Source of the DNA: Holacanthus passer | Lineage: Eukaryota > Chordata > Actinopteri > Pomacanthidae | NCBI GenBank assembly: GCA_025331565.1 | Contig: JAFREQ010000040.1 | Coordinates: 2,063,501-2,127,500 of the forward strand | Reading direction: 5' to 3' | Length of the DNA: 64,000 nucleotides | Part shown: positions 12,601 through 25,257 of the stretch, piece after piece | Numbering within the stretch: position 1 is the first letter of the stretch | Layout of the letters: every line of letters begins with the position of its first letter | Notes under the pieces: model-generated | What the model saw: only the letters and a program-made list of their open reading frames with translations | Told to the model about the DNA's origin: nothing | The model's database searches: none | Translations under genes and position numbers: made by a program

Positions 12601-15600
12601 CACACACATGCGTGTAACTTCAAACATGCACACTTCAACCCTGACTAACAACTGCCCTTTGTGACTTTTGCGAAGTTAGACACTTGCCAGTCCCTGCTGG
12701 TGCACATAAAACCGCAATCAGCAAATTTGGCTCTTGTGACTCGCTGGTTACATCAGAACTGCATCATAAAAATTGAGTTGTGCAGAATTAACTGGCAGCT
12801 TTGTATGTTTATTTTTCCCAAATTTCCTGCGCCGTGAATGAAACAGTGCATTATTTATGCTTCCTGAGTTCAAATACCGCAGAGTCCCCGAAGTCATTAT
12901 CCACTGAATGAGACATGTACCGAAATGACGCCACCCCTGCCTGCATATGTAAAGCATTATCAGTTTATAGGCTGTGGCTCTGAGATGGAAAGAGGTCACA
13001 ACACAGGTCTCCTCTATGCTTTGAGAAAAACTTGTATCTTTATTGGTATATTTTTATTCCCTTCAGTTTATATTCATTCTGCACACGACCTTGCCCTTTC
13101 GTTTACTCTCGGGTTATTGTCTATTTGTGTTACCATATGTCTGAGTTATATGTGCTATAAGAATTCCAGCCATTTTTCAGTGGCTTCTCTTTACAATAAC
13201 AAGAATGCATTAGATAAACTGAGGATAGTCTGCAGCAAATGAACTGTTACCGGGCATTTATCTCAAAGCTGCTACCAATTTAACTTCAAAAGTTCCTGCA
13301 TGCAAACTCTCAGTAAAGGTCCCTTTAGCCATTGTTGTGCCTTTTATAGCAGTAATTGTGTTGTTAAATGTGTTGAAGTCAGCGTTGGACAGAGTACAAG
13401 ACGCTTTATGTCTCAGATCACACAGAGGATCGCACGAATGATACAGGACACCAACTGCAGCCAAGCTTCAGAGTCTCTTAATAAAGAGGGTTTTTTTCTC
13501 TTAAATGCCTGATATTTCTTCTATAGCTCTGTTAATTGAGTAGATTTGTCTTTGTAAAACACAGTTGTCCTATTAACTTTACAGTGCGAGTGCTCCTGGA
13601 GCATCAACAAGCGTCCGGCTCACATTCAGCTTTGCCCCCATTTAATTTTGGTGTGATGCATTTCCTCTCTTACATACAGAAACACAAGCCAGTGTCACCC
13701 GCAGATAAAACTGCTGCTCTGCTGAAGTGCCGATTGGGATGTAATGAAAATGCAAATGAAATGAATTATTTTGTAATAACTGTAAGTAAAGTAACCAGAG
13801 ATATGATATAAATTAGGCCTGGTAATTGGCTTTAAATTGGGTTTGTCTTGGACTTGGAATATGAGTAAGTGGTGGTGTGACATAATAGAAAGTAGAAAAA
13901 AAAAAGTCATTATGAAAAAGATTTGATATTGAGATAAAGATGTCGCGGATGTTAAAGCACAGCGTCATTTATCGCAAACTGTAGAGACGCTGCTGCTTGT
14001 CAAAGTCATGTCAAAGCAATTTCTGCCTCAATCAGAAATACAAGTAATATCACACAGTGAAACTCTGACCAGGTACTTTCTACGGGCTCAACGATACAAG
14101 AAATAGTTCTGCACACAACCTCCTATAAAACCATGAATAGTTGGTTTTACAGTGGTGTTTTTATACGGTTAAACAAATGAGATATAAAGTTTTAATTAAT
14201 AAGCTTTAGAGGTGCTGACAGGTGGGTTTTCTTACCATTTCATAGAGCTGGACTGTTTCTCTCTGCTGCTGGTGGGAGCTTCATATTTACATGAGACATG
14301 AGAGTTATGTCATCAAACTCTCGTCCAGAAAGTAAAATTTCCCTAAATGTCAAATGTTTTGCTTTAATGCAAAGCTAGTTGTCCACTGTACGTGGCTGTT
14401 TTATACATCGATCTCATAAAGAACAATATGCAGTTGTGTGTTGAAACTGAAGTCATTGCTTGGAGAGGATATAAATGAAGTCGTGAAGCAGTGGCCAGTG
14501 GTTTCATTGCAGTTTTATGTGGAGTGAATCATTTCTGGCATCTGAGGATTTGACAATAAATATTATACAGCACTTGGAAATAGAGTGCCACAAACAGAGA
14601 GCTAAATTTTCTCTGAAAATGTTGAAATCTGAATTTATTTAATTCATTATTGGTCTCTCTGCAGATACAATGACGAAACACCCACTGTCCTAATTCCAGT
14701 TCTTTTCTGGCTCGGGGACCAGTTCAGACGAGGTTCACTGTGGTGAAGCGTTCCCTGTTTCTCGAAGATCAATCAAGCCACACATGTGTGCGCTGCCAGT
14801 ACACGTCCGTGCTTCTCTGTGTGTTAGTCACAACCGTCTCTATTTTACACAGTGAGTCAAAGGACATGAGCTAGCATGAAGAGTAACAGCTGGGGCCTGC
14901 CAGTGGCCGTAGGGAAGAAGACCATGATTCGAAACAGACAAGAGCTTGGAAACTTTCAGGCTGAAGAACTCGATAGCACTCATAGTCTGACATGTTCTTT
15001 AAGATTTCAAATAAAAATCCAAATATCTGACACCTACAAAAATGTCTTTGAATCACAAAAAATAAACTTTTCATCTTTTGATTTATAAAACGCCTCAGAG
15101 GTCACACCTTGAGGCAAAGCTGTGGACGAATGGTTAAAGGTTTCAGTTGATCCAGACGTCAGGAAAAATCAGGATGGTCTAAAACGGAGTTGAATGATAA
15201 AACTGTGAGGTTGGTGGCTGATGTCTATCATGACTTCATCCTCAGTTGTCAGAACAAAAGACTCAGAGGCGTCAACATTTGTAACAAATCAGAACAAAAC
15301 CATCATTAAATTGAATAATGTTTGAAAAACAAATGGCACTGGCATCGTATCGAGTGAGGCAAACTTTTCTTCACATCAGGTCACAAACAATGTTCATTAA
15401 CGATGTTGTGTTCAAATTAATGAGCACTGAAACAAAATGACACACTGAGAAACATCTTATTTTAATCCGGCTCATCTCTTGAGGGCAGTAAATAGTGTTC
15501 TGAAAAACAAAACAAACAATAATCATTCAGTTAAAGTTCATCTTGCAATAAACAACCCCAGAGTGGCAACGACTTGTAAACATCAGATCAGATGTGGATC

Positions 15601-16489
15601 CACATTTACACACAGAACAGAAGTAGAACCACAGCAAACAGAACACTTTACATGTATTACACAATTTTCCTGAGTAAAAACAGAATTACCAACCAGTCTG
15701 AAATGTCTTTTGTAATGACACGGATGTTGAGTGTGCAGACAAATGGATTTGTTCCTGGGCCATTATCTCGGGCTAAAATGAAATCACTTCATTAGAATGG
15801 GGGGCAAACTGTGTGCCTGGGTCGCTGGAGCAGGAGAAAACAGACACAAGCAAAGCAAAAGAACAAAATAATAAATATGGGTGGAATAAATTTGGCTTAA
15901 GTAAATATAACGCCAACGGCAGTTACCGTCATAAAATATGTTAGAATTACAATAAATATAAACAGGAAATGCAAGAAAAAAGCGTGTGTGCTGTGTGTAC
16001 AAACTCTAATAGAGCACAATATGGAGACTAAGATTTGATACTGCCTTCCTTCTGTTTCCTAAAATTCATACTGAATAATATCATAAAAATATGCCACATT
16101 AAGGAAAAAAAAGTCAGATCGTGCAATAAACCATAATGAACAAAGGGATACATGTGTGATATATTGTACATACAGTACATAGGTGCATTATTGTATATAC
16201 ATGTGTGTATATTTTCATTATCAGTGCAGATCAGAGTTGATTAAATAAAAAATGGTGTGGAAAGGTTGTACACGGAGAAAAAATGAGTGCTACACGTGCG
16301 TTTAAGAAAATCTTTTTGGAAGAAGCATATACTCAGAGCTGTGTTATATAACATGCATTGTCTCAGAGTTGAGGTAGATTAGTTCAGCAGTCATGTAAAA
16401 ATACTGAGAGTCTGCAGCCATGCTGTTCGCACTAAACAGAGGAGAGTAAAGGCTGCACATATGTGATCGTAAACCAGATAGAAGATGAT
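6661..16489. other. Long gene-free stretch, largely single-copy in appearance
   Basis: No exon, RNA gene or clear repeat was recognised apart from short GT runs. Blocks at 8380-8720, 10780-11180 and 13560-13960 have balanced composition and low repetitiveness, and could be conserved non-coding elements; that cannot be judged from one genome. Confidence 0.45.
6850..6866. repeat. (GT)8 microsatellite
   Basis: Short uninterrupted GT run in the upstream gene-free region. A similar short run lies at 11292-11307. Confidence 0.85.
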
Positions 16490-16690
16490 TCACCAAAGTC
16501 AGTAGGATTCATCCTCTAATGACTATGCATGGTCGTGCAAAATTTCATGGCAATGAATCCAATAGTGTTCTGAAATTTCTGTCTGGACCAAAATGGTGGA
16601 CCAGCTGATAGACGTGCCATCCCAAGAGCCACAGAGCTAACATGGTTAAAACAGCAGCTCACATGTTTGTTGCAGTGCTCATGCTTCGAC
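16490..16690. repeat. Interspersed repeat fragment
   Basis: AGGATTCATCCTCTAATGAC, AAATTTCATGGCAATGAATC and GTCTGGACCAAAATGGTGGA match a non-coding repeat common in percomorph fish that typically ends in AGAGCCACAGAGCTAACATG-like sequence, as here. The array at 29.9-31.3 kb appears to belong to the same family. Confidence 0.6.
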
Positions 16691-17524
16691 AAAGTGTTTT
16701 TCTACTCACCTGAGCAGGATGATGGCTAAAAAGACCGTATGTGCTTTGCAGCATATCATGTTGTTGATATTGGTAAAACCTGTCTGAGACGTCCACCCAC
16801 ATCTTCATAGTTGCTGAAAGATCTGGAGAAATCAAAAAACATGATCCAACTCATTTCTTCATATGGGAAAATGAAATATGATTTGTTCTCCATACTACAG
16901 TTACACAAGCCTTGTGTGAAGGCTGGAAAGGGTCCAGGGATCCTGTTAGATACACTCACACAGAGAAGACTAAACCAACAGGATGGCCAACATTTATCAC
17001 AACTGCGAGAAGAGAGAACCTCACACTTATGAATTAGCTCCGTCCCAGCAGAGCAGAGAGACACAAAAAATGATAGGAGAGTTGACTTTAGAGATACAAA
17101 GGACATTCGGCTTTACAGATAACATAGTTTGAGGCTCCTCCGACAAGGCCATGCATCTTCAGCACCAGCTGTCTCCCTGCTGTATTATCTAAATCCTCGG
17201 CGGCCCCCAATCTGTCGGGAAAAACAATAGATTCACTGACTAGGAGAAACAACTGATAATGAAAAAGGATAAGAATGGATATTGGAATTTCTCTTTGTGT
17301 TATATTTTACAAGATTTTTGCCAACTATAGACCTACGGTGCATCTAACCTTCCCTTTCTCTACAAGTTCCGTGAGAAAGCAGTTGTCAATCAGTTCTGTG
17401 ATTTTCTGCATAACAATTGTTTATTTGAAGTTTCTCAGTGAGGATTTAGAGTTCATCACAGCACAGAGACAGTACTTTCTCCCGTGGAACCACATCCCCG
17501 ATTCGTGCGAGAACATGAACTGAA

Positions 17525-18036
17525 CATTACTTAGTCATGCTGCTATAGATCTAGACTGCAGCAGGATTTCCCATGATGCACTGAGCTCCTCTCTCCTCTC
17601 CATCTGTGTGCTCCCATCAATGCATCTTCCTAACTCAACATCTATTTCTTGTACATTTGTGCTTTCTCGTCTCTTTCCTTTCTGTCGCTTTCTGCAGGTA
17701 TTTCTGCCTCCGGAGCCAGCTACTGCCTCTCATTCCTACTGAACACCTGCCGCTTCAATTATTATTATTATTATTATTATTACTTGCATTGTGCTGCTGT
17801 ATGTTCTCTCTCCCCCTGCTCTCTCTCTCTCGCCCAGAGTCCGGTTCTGCTCGAGGTTTCTGCTTGTTAAAAGGGAGTTTTTCCTCACCACTGCTGCTAA
17901 GTGCTTGCTCATGTTGGGAATTGTTGGGTCTCTTTAAATAACATTATAAAGAATACAGTCTAGACCTGCTCTATATGAAATGTGCTCTGAGATATTTCCT
18001 GTTGTGATCTGATGCTATATGAATAAAACTGAATTC
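17525..18036 (+). mobile_element. Non-LTR-like 3' tail repeat
   Basis: It contains the fish repeat phrases GTCCGGTTCTGCTCGAGGTT, TTAAAAGGGAGTTTTTCCTC and TAGACCTGCTCTATATGAAA, and ends in AATAAAACTGAATTCAACTG, the A-rich end expected of a retrotransposed tail. A short ATT microsatellite lies inside. There is no reverse-transcriptase reading. The left boundary is approximate. Confidence 0.65.
17758..17782. repeat. (ATT)8 microsatellite
   Basis: An uninterrupted ATT run inside the non-LTR-like tail repeat, at a position where this family usually carries ATT units. Confidence 0.9.
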
Positions 18037-19083
18037 AACTGCACAACCAGTCCACACGTCGCTGCCACCATGCTGTAGTCGCTGGGTACGCTGGCTCATC
18101 TTTCCTTTGGCTTGGGGCTGCGCAGCCGCCTGCCAGAGGCTTTTCTAAAGTACGGTGTCTGGATAAAATGTGAGGCCAACTGTGACATAAGGGCTGAAAG
18201 TAAGAAGTGTTGTAAGAAGTGCAGCCAAAACCGTTTTCATAAGAGTTACATCTAATTGAGTGCGGCTGGGTAAGCGTGGCAAACATTTCTGCAGACAAAA
18301 CACAATATGCAGACAACACTGGGTCTTGGCATAAGATGGTAAATTCTCGTTTAAAACACAAGACACATTCATGAATATTTTTAAACTTTCATTCTTACAA
18401 TTTTAATACTTTAATTTCATACCAAATGATTTGAAACACGACCAGTATCATGTGTTAAAAGAAAATCTTGTGATAATGATGAATTGTTTATGTATGATAA
18501 ATGTGTCTTTTTTCGCAGACTTCAACACTCTGACATCCAGATTAGTGGTTTTTTTATGTGCACCACAATACAATGACAGTCATTTTGGAGATCATCATCT
18601 TTGACTCCAGATAAACTGTGTTGGATTGTGACCGAGTTGCAAATCCAACAACTTCTTAAAACAGATGTAGGCGATTTGTTTTTTGAAACTGATAATCTTT
18701 ACATATTATATTTCATGTACAAGAAAAGGAAAAATAATTTTTCCTTTCAAAACTACCATGTATGTAACGTGCACACGTGTGCATTTCCTGAGCTGTATCC
18801 TCCCCAGCTGACCCATCCAGTACTCTGCTTCACAACAGTACAACATTTTTGGCACTGCAATAAATATCACCTTTGTGAAAGTTATAGTGCCTAAGTTTAG
18901 TTGACACTGCGTCAGAAAGGTGTCGATTCAACTCTACTAGGTACTTTTGGAGGCGATAGTTTGTGGTGCTGTTGGATCAGATTGGATTACACTGCACAAA
19001 TGTGGATTTTGTTCTGTTCATTTCTTGTATGTGTCACGGCGACAGCTCCATCATGTAATTTCTGATTCTTACCATGCCTGATC
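18037..19083. other. No gene seen
   Basis: A short GC-richer patch at 18050-18160 gives a minus-strand reading of about 108 codons with no recognisable domain. The remainder is A+T-rich. Confidence 0.5.
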
Positions 19084-19290
19084 AAGTTCAAGTCAATTTC
19101 ATTTATACAGCCCAGTATGAGAAATCACAAATTTGCCTCAGGGGACTTTATAATCTGTGCAGTGGAGACACCCTCCAGCCTAAGACCTTTTAAATCGGAT
19201 CAGGAAGACTCCACAATAAAAACTTTAACAAGACCTCAGGAAAAGCACCGGAGGAGGGATCCCAGGATGGACAGACATGCATTAAGTTCC
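19084..19290 (-). mobile_element. Interspersed repeat fragment (non-LTR-like tail, reverse orientation)
   Basis: TCAAGTTCAAGTCAATTTCA and ATTTATACAGCCCAGTATGA begin it, followed by AAATTTGCCTCAGGGGACTT and GGAGGGATCCCAGGATGGAC. These phrases are common in fish genomes at the ends of retrotransposed repeats. It is truncated. Confidence 0.6.
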
Positions 19291-19490
19291 AACCTGTCCT
19301 GTCATTTCAGACTCTGTCATTCTCTGTCTGACCAGCAGTAGTCATCAGTTTGTTCCCACCTGATCATCACCTGTGAGTCTCTATAATCAGGCACTTAGTA
19401 AATATACACCAGCCCACAAACACCAGCCCTTTGCCTGACTGTTCAGTGTAGCTTTATGTCATTGAGCTTCAGCCATCTTTTCCTTTAACC

Positions 19491-20737
19491 AAGTCTGAGT
19501 TTAAGCCTGAAGATGCCTGAGATGGGAAACTCAGCTCGGTTCCAGAACAGCTGATCAGAATTAGTTCAATCGAGTCTCAGTATGTTCAGCCTGAGTTCAT
19601 CAACGGAGCTCTGATACTAGGATTTACCGTGGCAAGAGGTAAATAAAGAGCTGAGAGTCTCCATTTTAATCCAGTGGAGATAGATATATGAATCCATGCT
19701 AACGCCGACCGTGACATTTATTTTAAAACGGCAGAAGCGGAGAAAGGAGTCAATAAGTTAACACTATTACATTTTATTCAGCGCAGTCCACTCGTTCATC
19801 ATTTACCACACTTGAATTTCATTAATGGATGAAAAGTGCTGGAATCCTACCATATGTTACGTTCAATTTTTAAATCTATTTGTTCAGCTGTAACCCGACA
19901 GCAACAAAATGCAGGCGGCAGCAACTGAGGATGAAAATATGCAACAAACAGAGTTTACTTTTGCACCAGTAATAATGACTTTTTTTACATTTAAAAATCT
20001 TGCTCAACAGCATTTAATGACTGCATATTTTGATGTGTGTAAATTTAAACACACTGAGAGGATGTATATGCAGCCTATATTCAAAATGTCACTTTTAAAC
20101 TACATTTAGTTAAGTTTAAGAATCTTTTCAGCTGCATCACAATCATTTACACTCAGAAATATTCACATCATCTCTAACATGATATGCACAAGGTAGGAAC
20201 CAGTCACAACATGACAAATGCCTGTTTATTGATCAGTGTCCTATGTGTCTAAAGCGCCATATGGATTTGTTTGATTTACACAGTGATCGCTACAGAAATG
20301 TCCTGTAAATGTTTCACTGCAGGAAAACTGGTTGACAATCTGACAGCTGCTTTGATGTAATAAAAAAGGAAAATGCATAGATGTTATTTTGAGCTGAGGA
20401 TGAATCCAAGATGTCCAGAGAGCTGTCTCTGTCCTCACACTGATGACGGACTGATCACGAAAGTGGTGTTAAAGATAGTCCTCCACAAACTGATATCTAA
20501 CCAGAATTTTAATGTTTCTAAAGACATAAACTCCTGCAATTGAATGCTTTCCGACATATGCTCTGATGTTGAGTGTCAGAATGAGGATATGAAACAGCGT
20601 GTCAGGCAGCTCCTTCAGGCTCAGCAGGAGGGAGGAGCAGGTTAACTTCACAGTATGACCCAGAGTTTAAGTTACCTCTCCTTCTGAAACATAACCCCCA
20701 GAGTTTCCCTCATTTCAGGGTTAACAAACTCAGACTT
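19491..20737. mobile_element. Inverted-repeat-bounded DNA element, about 1.25 kb, non-coding
   Basis: The left end (19491-19532) reads AAGTCTGAGTTTAAGCCTGA and closes with GGGAAACTC. The right end (20701-20737) is a degenerate reverse complement of it, with GAGTTTCCC and AACTCAGACTT. The interior has no transposase reading. I suspect a Harbinger-type non-autonomous element from memory of similar fish repeats, but the family is not proven. Confidence 0.55.
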
Positions 20738-22688
20738 TTCACTAAACCCTCTTTCTGAAACAGGGCTCTGTTCTCCTGGCTTGTTTGTACGTTTTGATCT
20801 CGGCCTGTTTCATCCGCCCGCCTGCTCCCATTTGGCCTTGTTTGCCTTTGCTGACAGTCAACTTCTGTCCTGAAAATAGACCAAATAAAACCCACTTGTG
20901 TTTCACCTATTCTGTCTTTGTGTTCTGCTTTTTGACGCACACCAATTTACCACAACTGTGACGATAAGTGGATCCGTTAATGATCGTGATGTGTTAAATA
21001 TATGAATCCAGTAACAAGGTTAATTTACTTGGTTAATTTAGCTCAAAGTTGGACGTATTGTTAAATTCAAATTTCATCCAATAGCAAGACTGAGATGATA
21101 AAAACCAACGCCTCAGCAGCTTTCTGAGAGACAGAAAATGTCCGGATTGTGTTTTGCGTTCCAGCTTTGGTGCAATAAGAGGGAGGTCACCAACAACCGC
21201 TCGCTGGGTTTGTTTTTATGAGACCGTCCTGTGTGAGTAGGTGGAGTTCTTCTCCTCTTCACAATGATTTAATGTAAGTGTGCCACAAAACACTTCAAAT
21301 CAAAACAGAGTGACACACCCGAAACCCATGACATGACTTCATTTTCCATTTTTTTTTTTTTTTTTTTTTGTGTCTGACACCACATTGAAATTCCTTCTAC
21401 AGAATAATGTCACAGGGCAGCCACTGTTATGCTGCTACTCCGGTCTCTGATGATATATTCTCCTTTTATTGGAGTTAGCTCTGCAGGTTTAGAATAAAAC
21501 TGGAGTTGCACACATGCTGATGCATCTTATTACCATTGGAGAATAAAAGTTGTGATTGTGATTTCTTCAGAAACTTTGCAGCGACAGTGACGTTGAGACA
21601 AGGACTCGGTGACTGACATGAAATTATGTTCCTTCAATTTCTGTGTTATTATAGAGGTCAGGTGAGTCACAGACCCAACGAGAAGTGCATTTCTTCACAT
21701 CATAAATCAGACTGATGCACATTGCAGACCTCGGTTTATGTAAGGCTTACGTAACACAGTCACTTTCTGTTTTTGTACTATAATAGGATAGACATAAAGC
21801 TACTTTTAACAATGAGTTTACCACCTAAAAACTTGTTCTGCTCAAGCTTCATTCATGCGGGTCACAACCCTGAATAATCACTCACGCAGTGGAAAAATGA
21901 GAGCAGGACTCCTCGGAGGTAGGTGATGGTGTAATGTCTGCTGTTTCCACTGGAAAGATACACACACGCAGAGTGGAACTGTGGGTTTAGCAAATTAAAT
22001 CACTCTTGATATGTTAGTGCTTGAGATATAAGATCGCAATTATTCTTCTCCTGGGGGCATTGTCTTTGTGACGATAGCAGCTTCAGCTCACTGGAAAAAG
22101 CGCTATCATTACGTTTGAATGGCATGAAAAAAATGGCATGCTGTTTCAGTACAGTACTTTACCGAGATTTTCACAACACACTACACTGATTATAACTATA
22201 CTTACTTGGGAAATAAAGTTATAATCAGCACAGTATGTAGTAAAGATCTTGGCAAATTATAAGTCTAAGCTGTAACAAAGCTTCTCGTCTCTCTTTACTC
22301 AACAGGTGACCGCCGCATTTATTTTTATTTCCTTTGAACTAAACTGGACTTGTCACTTGATGCCAGCAGGCAACTAAAAAAACAGGTGGTCACTATGTTA
22401 AAGGAAGCTCTGTGAACATGTTTTCTGCCTTGTGCTTCCAGCTACACGGACCAGACATATGCTTTATTTCAGGCAGTGGATAAGGGCTTTTACACTTCGT
22501 TATACAGTGAAATGAAACGCTGAACAATTGCAGATAAATAAAAGCAATTAAAGCCATTTAAATCCAATTTAAATGTTTCAACTGGGATAAAGTGGAGGGC
22601 GAAGTGGACAAAGGTCAGGTTTAACTTTAAAGAGCAGATATTTCTAACAGTGAATGACTGATGTAGCCAACTTTAGGCTATATTATAG
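20738..22688. other. No gene seen
   Basis: Contains the T21 run and no long reading in any frame. No repeat family was recognised beyond that. Confidence 0.55.
21349..21369 (-). repeat. T21 homopolymer
   Basis: Longest homopolymer in the window. It could be the poly(A) tail of a minus-strand insertion, but I see no element body attached to it on the left. Confidence 0.85.
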
Positions 22689-23170
22689 GCAGTGGTGGAA
22701 GAAGTATTCAGATACTTAATTAAGAACAAATGGAAATATCACACTGTGAACACTCAATTACACAATGTTATATCAAAAGCAAAGGTACTCAGGAAGAATG
22801 ACCATTTATGAGTTATATCATTCTAAATTATACTTTTGGATCATTATTACTGATGCATAAACTTGTAAGCAGAATTTTAATTTTATAGCAGGATGAGGTC
22901 AAGCAAATTTTTACTACTTTATGTACATATATCCTGTTTTGCAGTTTAATCTATAACAGTGCATCATATTTTGCAAGCTCATGTTTTGTATGTAAAATCT
23001 TCATCAGTAATGTAGCAACTAACCGAGCTGATAGATAAATGTAGGGGAGAAAAAGTATAAAGAGAACTGAAATACTGAAGCAAAGTATAAGTACTTAAAT
23101 CAATCTAGTTACTGTCTTCTCTCAGGGACAGCAGGAGAAAAATCCTTCACATTGTAATGTCATTCAATAA
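22689..23170 (+). mobile_element. hAT-like non-autonomous element, copy 1
   Basis: It starts GGCAGTGGTGGAAGAAGTAT, the left end of a very abundant fish repeat whose right end reads TTCCACCACTG, giving an 11-bp terminal inverted repeat typical of hAT elements. It carries the family phrases TTTAATCTATAACAGTGCAT and GTATGTAAAATCTTCATC. The right end is degenerate. There is no coding capacity. Confidence 0.7.
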
Positions 23171-23553
23171 ATTAGTCCTGGAATAAATACTGCATCTGTC
23201 CTTTTCTGTCTCTCTCTCTCTCTCATCATTTTGTCATTTATTGTTTTTTTGCTTTTTCCATGTGTCACAGAGGCTGTAGGTCATTTTGAGGATGTTGTTG
23301 GTGTGCATCATTACACACCGACTACATCATATTCAGAGTTGTTTTATAACATTTTATTCACCTAATTTTGAGGAGCAAAGCTGTTACTGTATAATTCAAT
23401 CAAATAATGCAACAAGCCAACCCAATACAACAAAACAACAAAAGTATAAAAACATAGTTGAATCCACATTTCTGCCACATGTCACCAGGTATTAAAAGTA
23501 GATGTTTTATAAAAGTACTACACTATAATTACAGCATTGTGTAGGATTGCGTT

Positions 23554-24030
23554 TCAGGCAGTAGTGGAAAAAGTACAGATCTTTTGCTTAGGGACAAGTA
23601 GCAATACCACAGTGTTAGAAATACTCTGTTACAAGTGTAAGTCATGCTTTCAATTTTTTACTTAAAGTACAAAAGTATTAGCATCAAAATGTACTTAAAG
23701 CACCAAAAATTACCTTTTATGCAGATTTTCATAATAATATATACTATAATATTGGATGATAAATAGTGATGCACTCACGTGTAAGCATCACTTTAATGTA
23801 GCAAAGACAAGGACTTATTTTAACTGATTACCTGGTATCTTATAGTAATCTGTAATAATGCATCATACTTTATTAGTTGACAGATTAATAATGTGTATTA
23901 ATCATCTGAATATGCAAAGTAGAAAGTGAAGCCGTCAAATAAATGCAGTGGAGTAAAAAGTTTCCCTCCAACAGGTATAAAGTAGGGTAAAATGGAAAAT
24001 ACTCAAGTACCTTAAAACAGTACTTATGTA
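23554..24030 (+). mobile_element. hAT-like non-autonomous element, copy 2, just upstream of fibin
   Basis: It starts GGCAGTAGTGGAAAAAGTAC, with family phrases AAGTAGCAATACCACAGTGT and AAAAGTATTAGCATCAAAAT, and ends with an AGTACCTTAAAACAGTACTT tail. Same orientation as copy 1, about 380 bases downstream of it and about 600 bases from the fibin start codon. Confidence 0.7.
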
Positions 24031-24634
24031 TAAGCTGCTTGAGTCCATGTTTACATTCCAGCCCTGGATCCAGGTTTTCTACATGTGGTCTCTTGTGTAT
24101 TTCTCAGCACCTTTGTTTCAGCATGTGAATGAACACAAACCTGGTGTCTGCCGGTCTGACTGGGGCTCGGACAGCTTGGCAGCCTCCTCCACACTGAATG
24201 CAGCCTTTTAAGTGACGGAGGGGCTGTAATTTGAGAGAAGCACTGAGGTTATTATGAGCCAAAAAAAAAACCCCGAAGAGCGGCACTTGAACGCTCCAGA
24301 TGTTGCGTTTGAGGCACCAAGTGAAGTCGGGCTGTGCGACTGTTGTCTCTCTTTTAAACAAAACTTTCATTTATTTTTTTTTTTATTAGTTCTCCAGCAG
24401 TGATGGAGGGTTGAATAAAGGAAGAGAAGAAAAACATTTTTATGTTGGTTTTTTTTTTGGGACAAAGAGGATATTGAGGACGTGAACGCCGCAGCAGCGC
24501 TTAAACTAACTGCGCACTTTGGACTTTAAAACCTGGTTGAAATGTTTGTGTTTCGGTTAAAATCATCAAACACACTCTCAGATTAACTTTGAAGCTTTTA
24601 CATTTCCGTGTTTGTGAGCGTGTTTTCGTGCATC
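24031..24634 (+). promoter_or_regulatory. fibin: Upstream and 5' UTR region of fibin
   Basis: This is the roughly 600 bases between the last hAT-like repeat and the fibin start codon. It contains A/T homopolymer runs (A-rich at 24260-24270, T-rich at 24370-24390 and 24449-24460) and is otherwise non-repetitive. I see no convincing TATA box. The transcription start probably lies here because the gene has one exon and the repeat block ends just upstream. Position is inferred from context only. Confidence 0.35.
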
Positions 24635-25257
24635 ATGGCTTTTCTCCACTTGCTCCTGGGAGCCTGGATGTTGTCTCTTCCCATGTGCGGAGCCTTTTTT
24701 AAGGGACCCTTCATCCGGAAATGTCCAACGGGACTTTTCATCATTACTTCGTCCCGGATGGAGACTACGAGGAAAACGACGACCCGGAAAAATGCCAGAT
24801 GCTTTTCAAGATGACCGACGAGCGAAAGTGCGGTCTGCCCGAGGACCAGGACGCCGTGATCCGGGACGACTTCACCATCATCAAGAGGCAGATCGAGGAC
24901 TCGGCCCGGGTCCTGGAGGGCATCGGGAAGAGCATCTCCTACGACCTGGACGGGGAGGACAGCTACGGGAAGTACCTGCGGAGGGAGACGGTGCAGATCA
25001 GCGAGGCGTTCACGAACTCGGAGAAGTCGCTGCTGGAGCTGGAGGTGAAATTCAAGCAGAGCCAAGAGAGCGAGCTGAAGGAGGAGCACCGGCTCAACGA
25101 CGACTTTCTCAACATGATAGTCCACACCAGGGACGTCCTGAAGGAGACCCTGGACGTGTCCCTGGGGCTGAAGGACAAGCACGAGCTCCTGTCTCTGATC
25201 ATCCGCAGCCACGGCACGAGGCTGAGCAGACTGAAGAACGAATACATGAAGTTCTGA
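24635..25257 (+). CDS. fibin: Fin bud initiation factor (Fibin), single exon, apparent 1-bp frameshift near residue 28
   Basis: Fibin is a small secreted vertebrate protein first described in zebrafish fin-bud initiation; its biochemical role is poorly known. The sequence shows a hydrophobic signal peptide from the ATG at 24635 (starts MAFLHLLLGAW, likely cleaved after CGA), then FFKGPFI. The family hallmark MSNGTFHHYFVPDGDYEEND starts at 24721 but in the next frame. The rest is in one frame to the TGA at 25255: SISYDLDGEDSYGKYLRRE, a charged helical stretch with KFKQSQESELKEEHRLNDDF, and an end IRSHGTRLSRLKNEYMKF. Corrected length is about 207 residues against 211 in human. The family is single-exon, as here. 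The third-position-GC-rich coding block stands out from A+T-rich surroundings. One extra C in the CC at 24715-24716 would restore the family reading PEMSNGT. Either the assembly has lost a base or the locus is disrupted; the intact remaining 178 codons favour a sequence error. An internal start at 24721 would lack a signal peptide. Confidence 0.93.

Noticed and set aside
16756..17106. 116-codon minus-strand reading
   Set aside because: No domain, Ser/Phe/Cys-rich, isolated, no splice-site context.
24598..25212. 204-codon reading on the minus strand over fibin
   Set aside because: It is the mirror of a GC-rich coding exon, where few antisense stops are expected; Gln/Leu/Val-rich with no family resemblance. 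The plus strand is clearly fibin.
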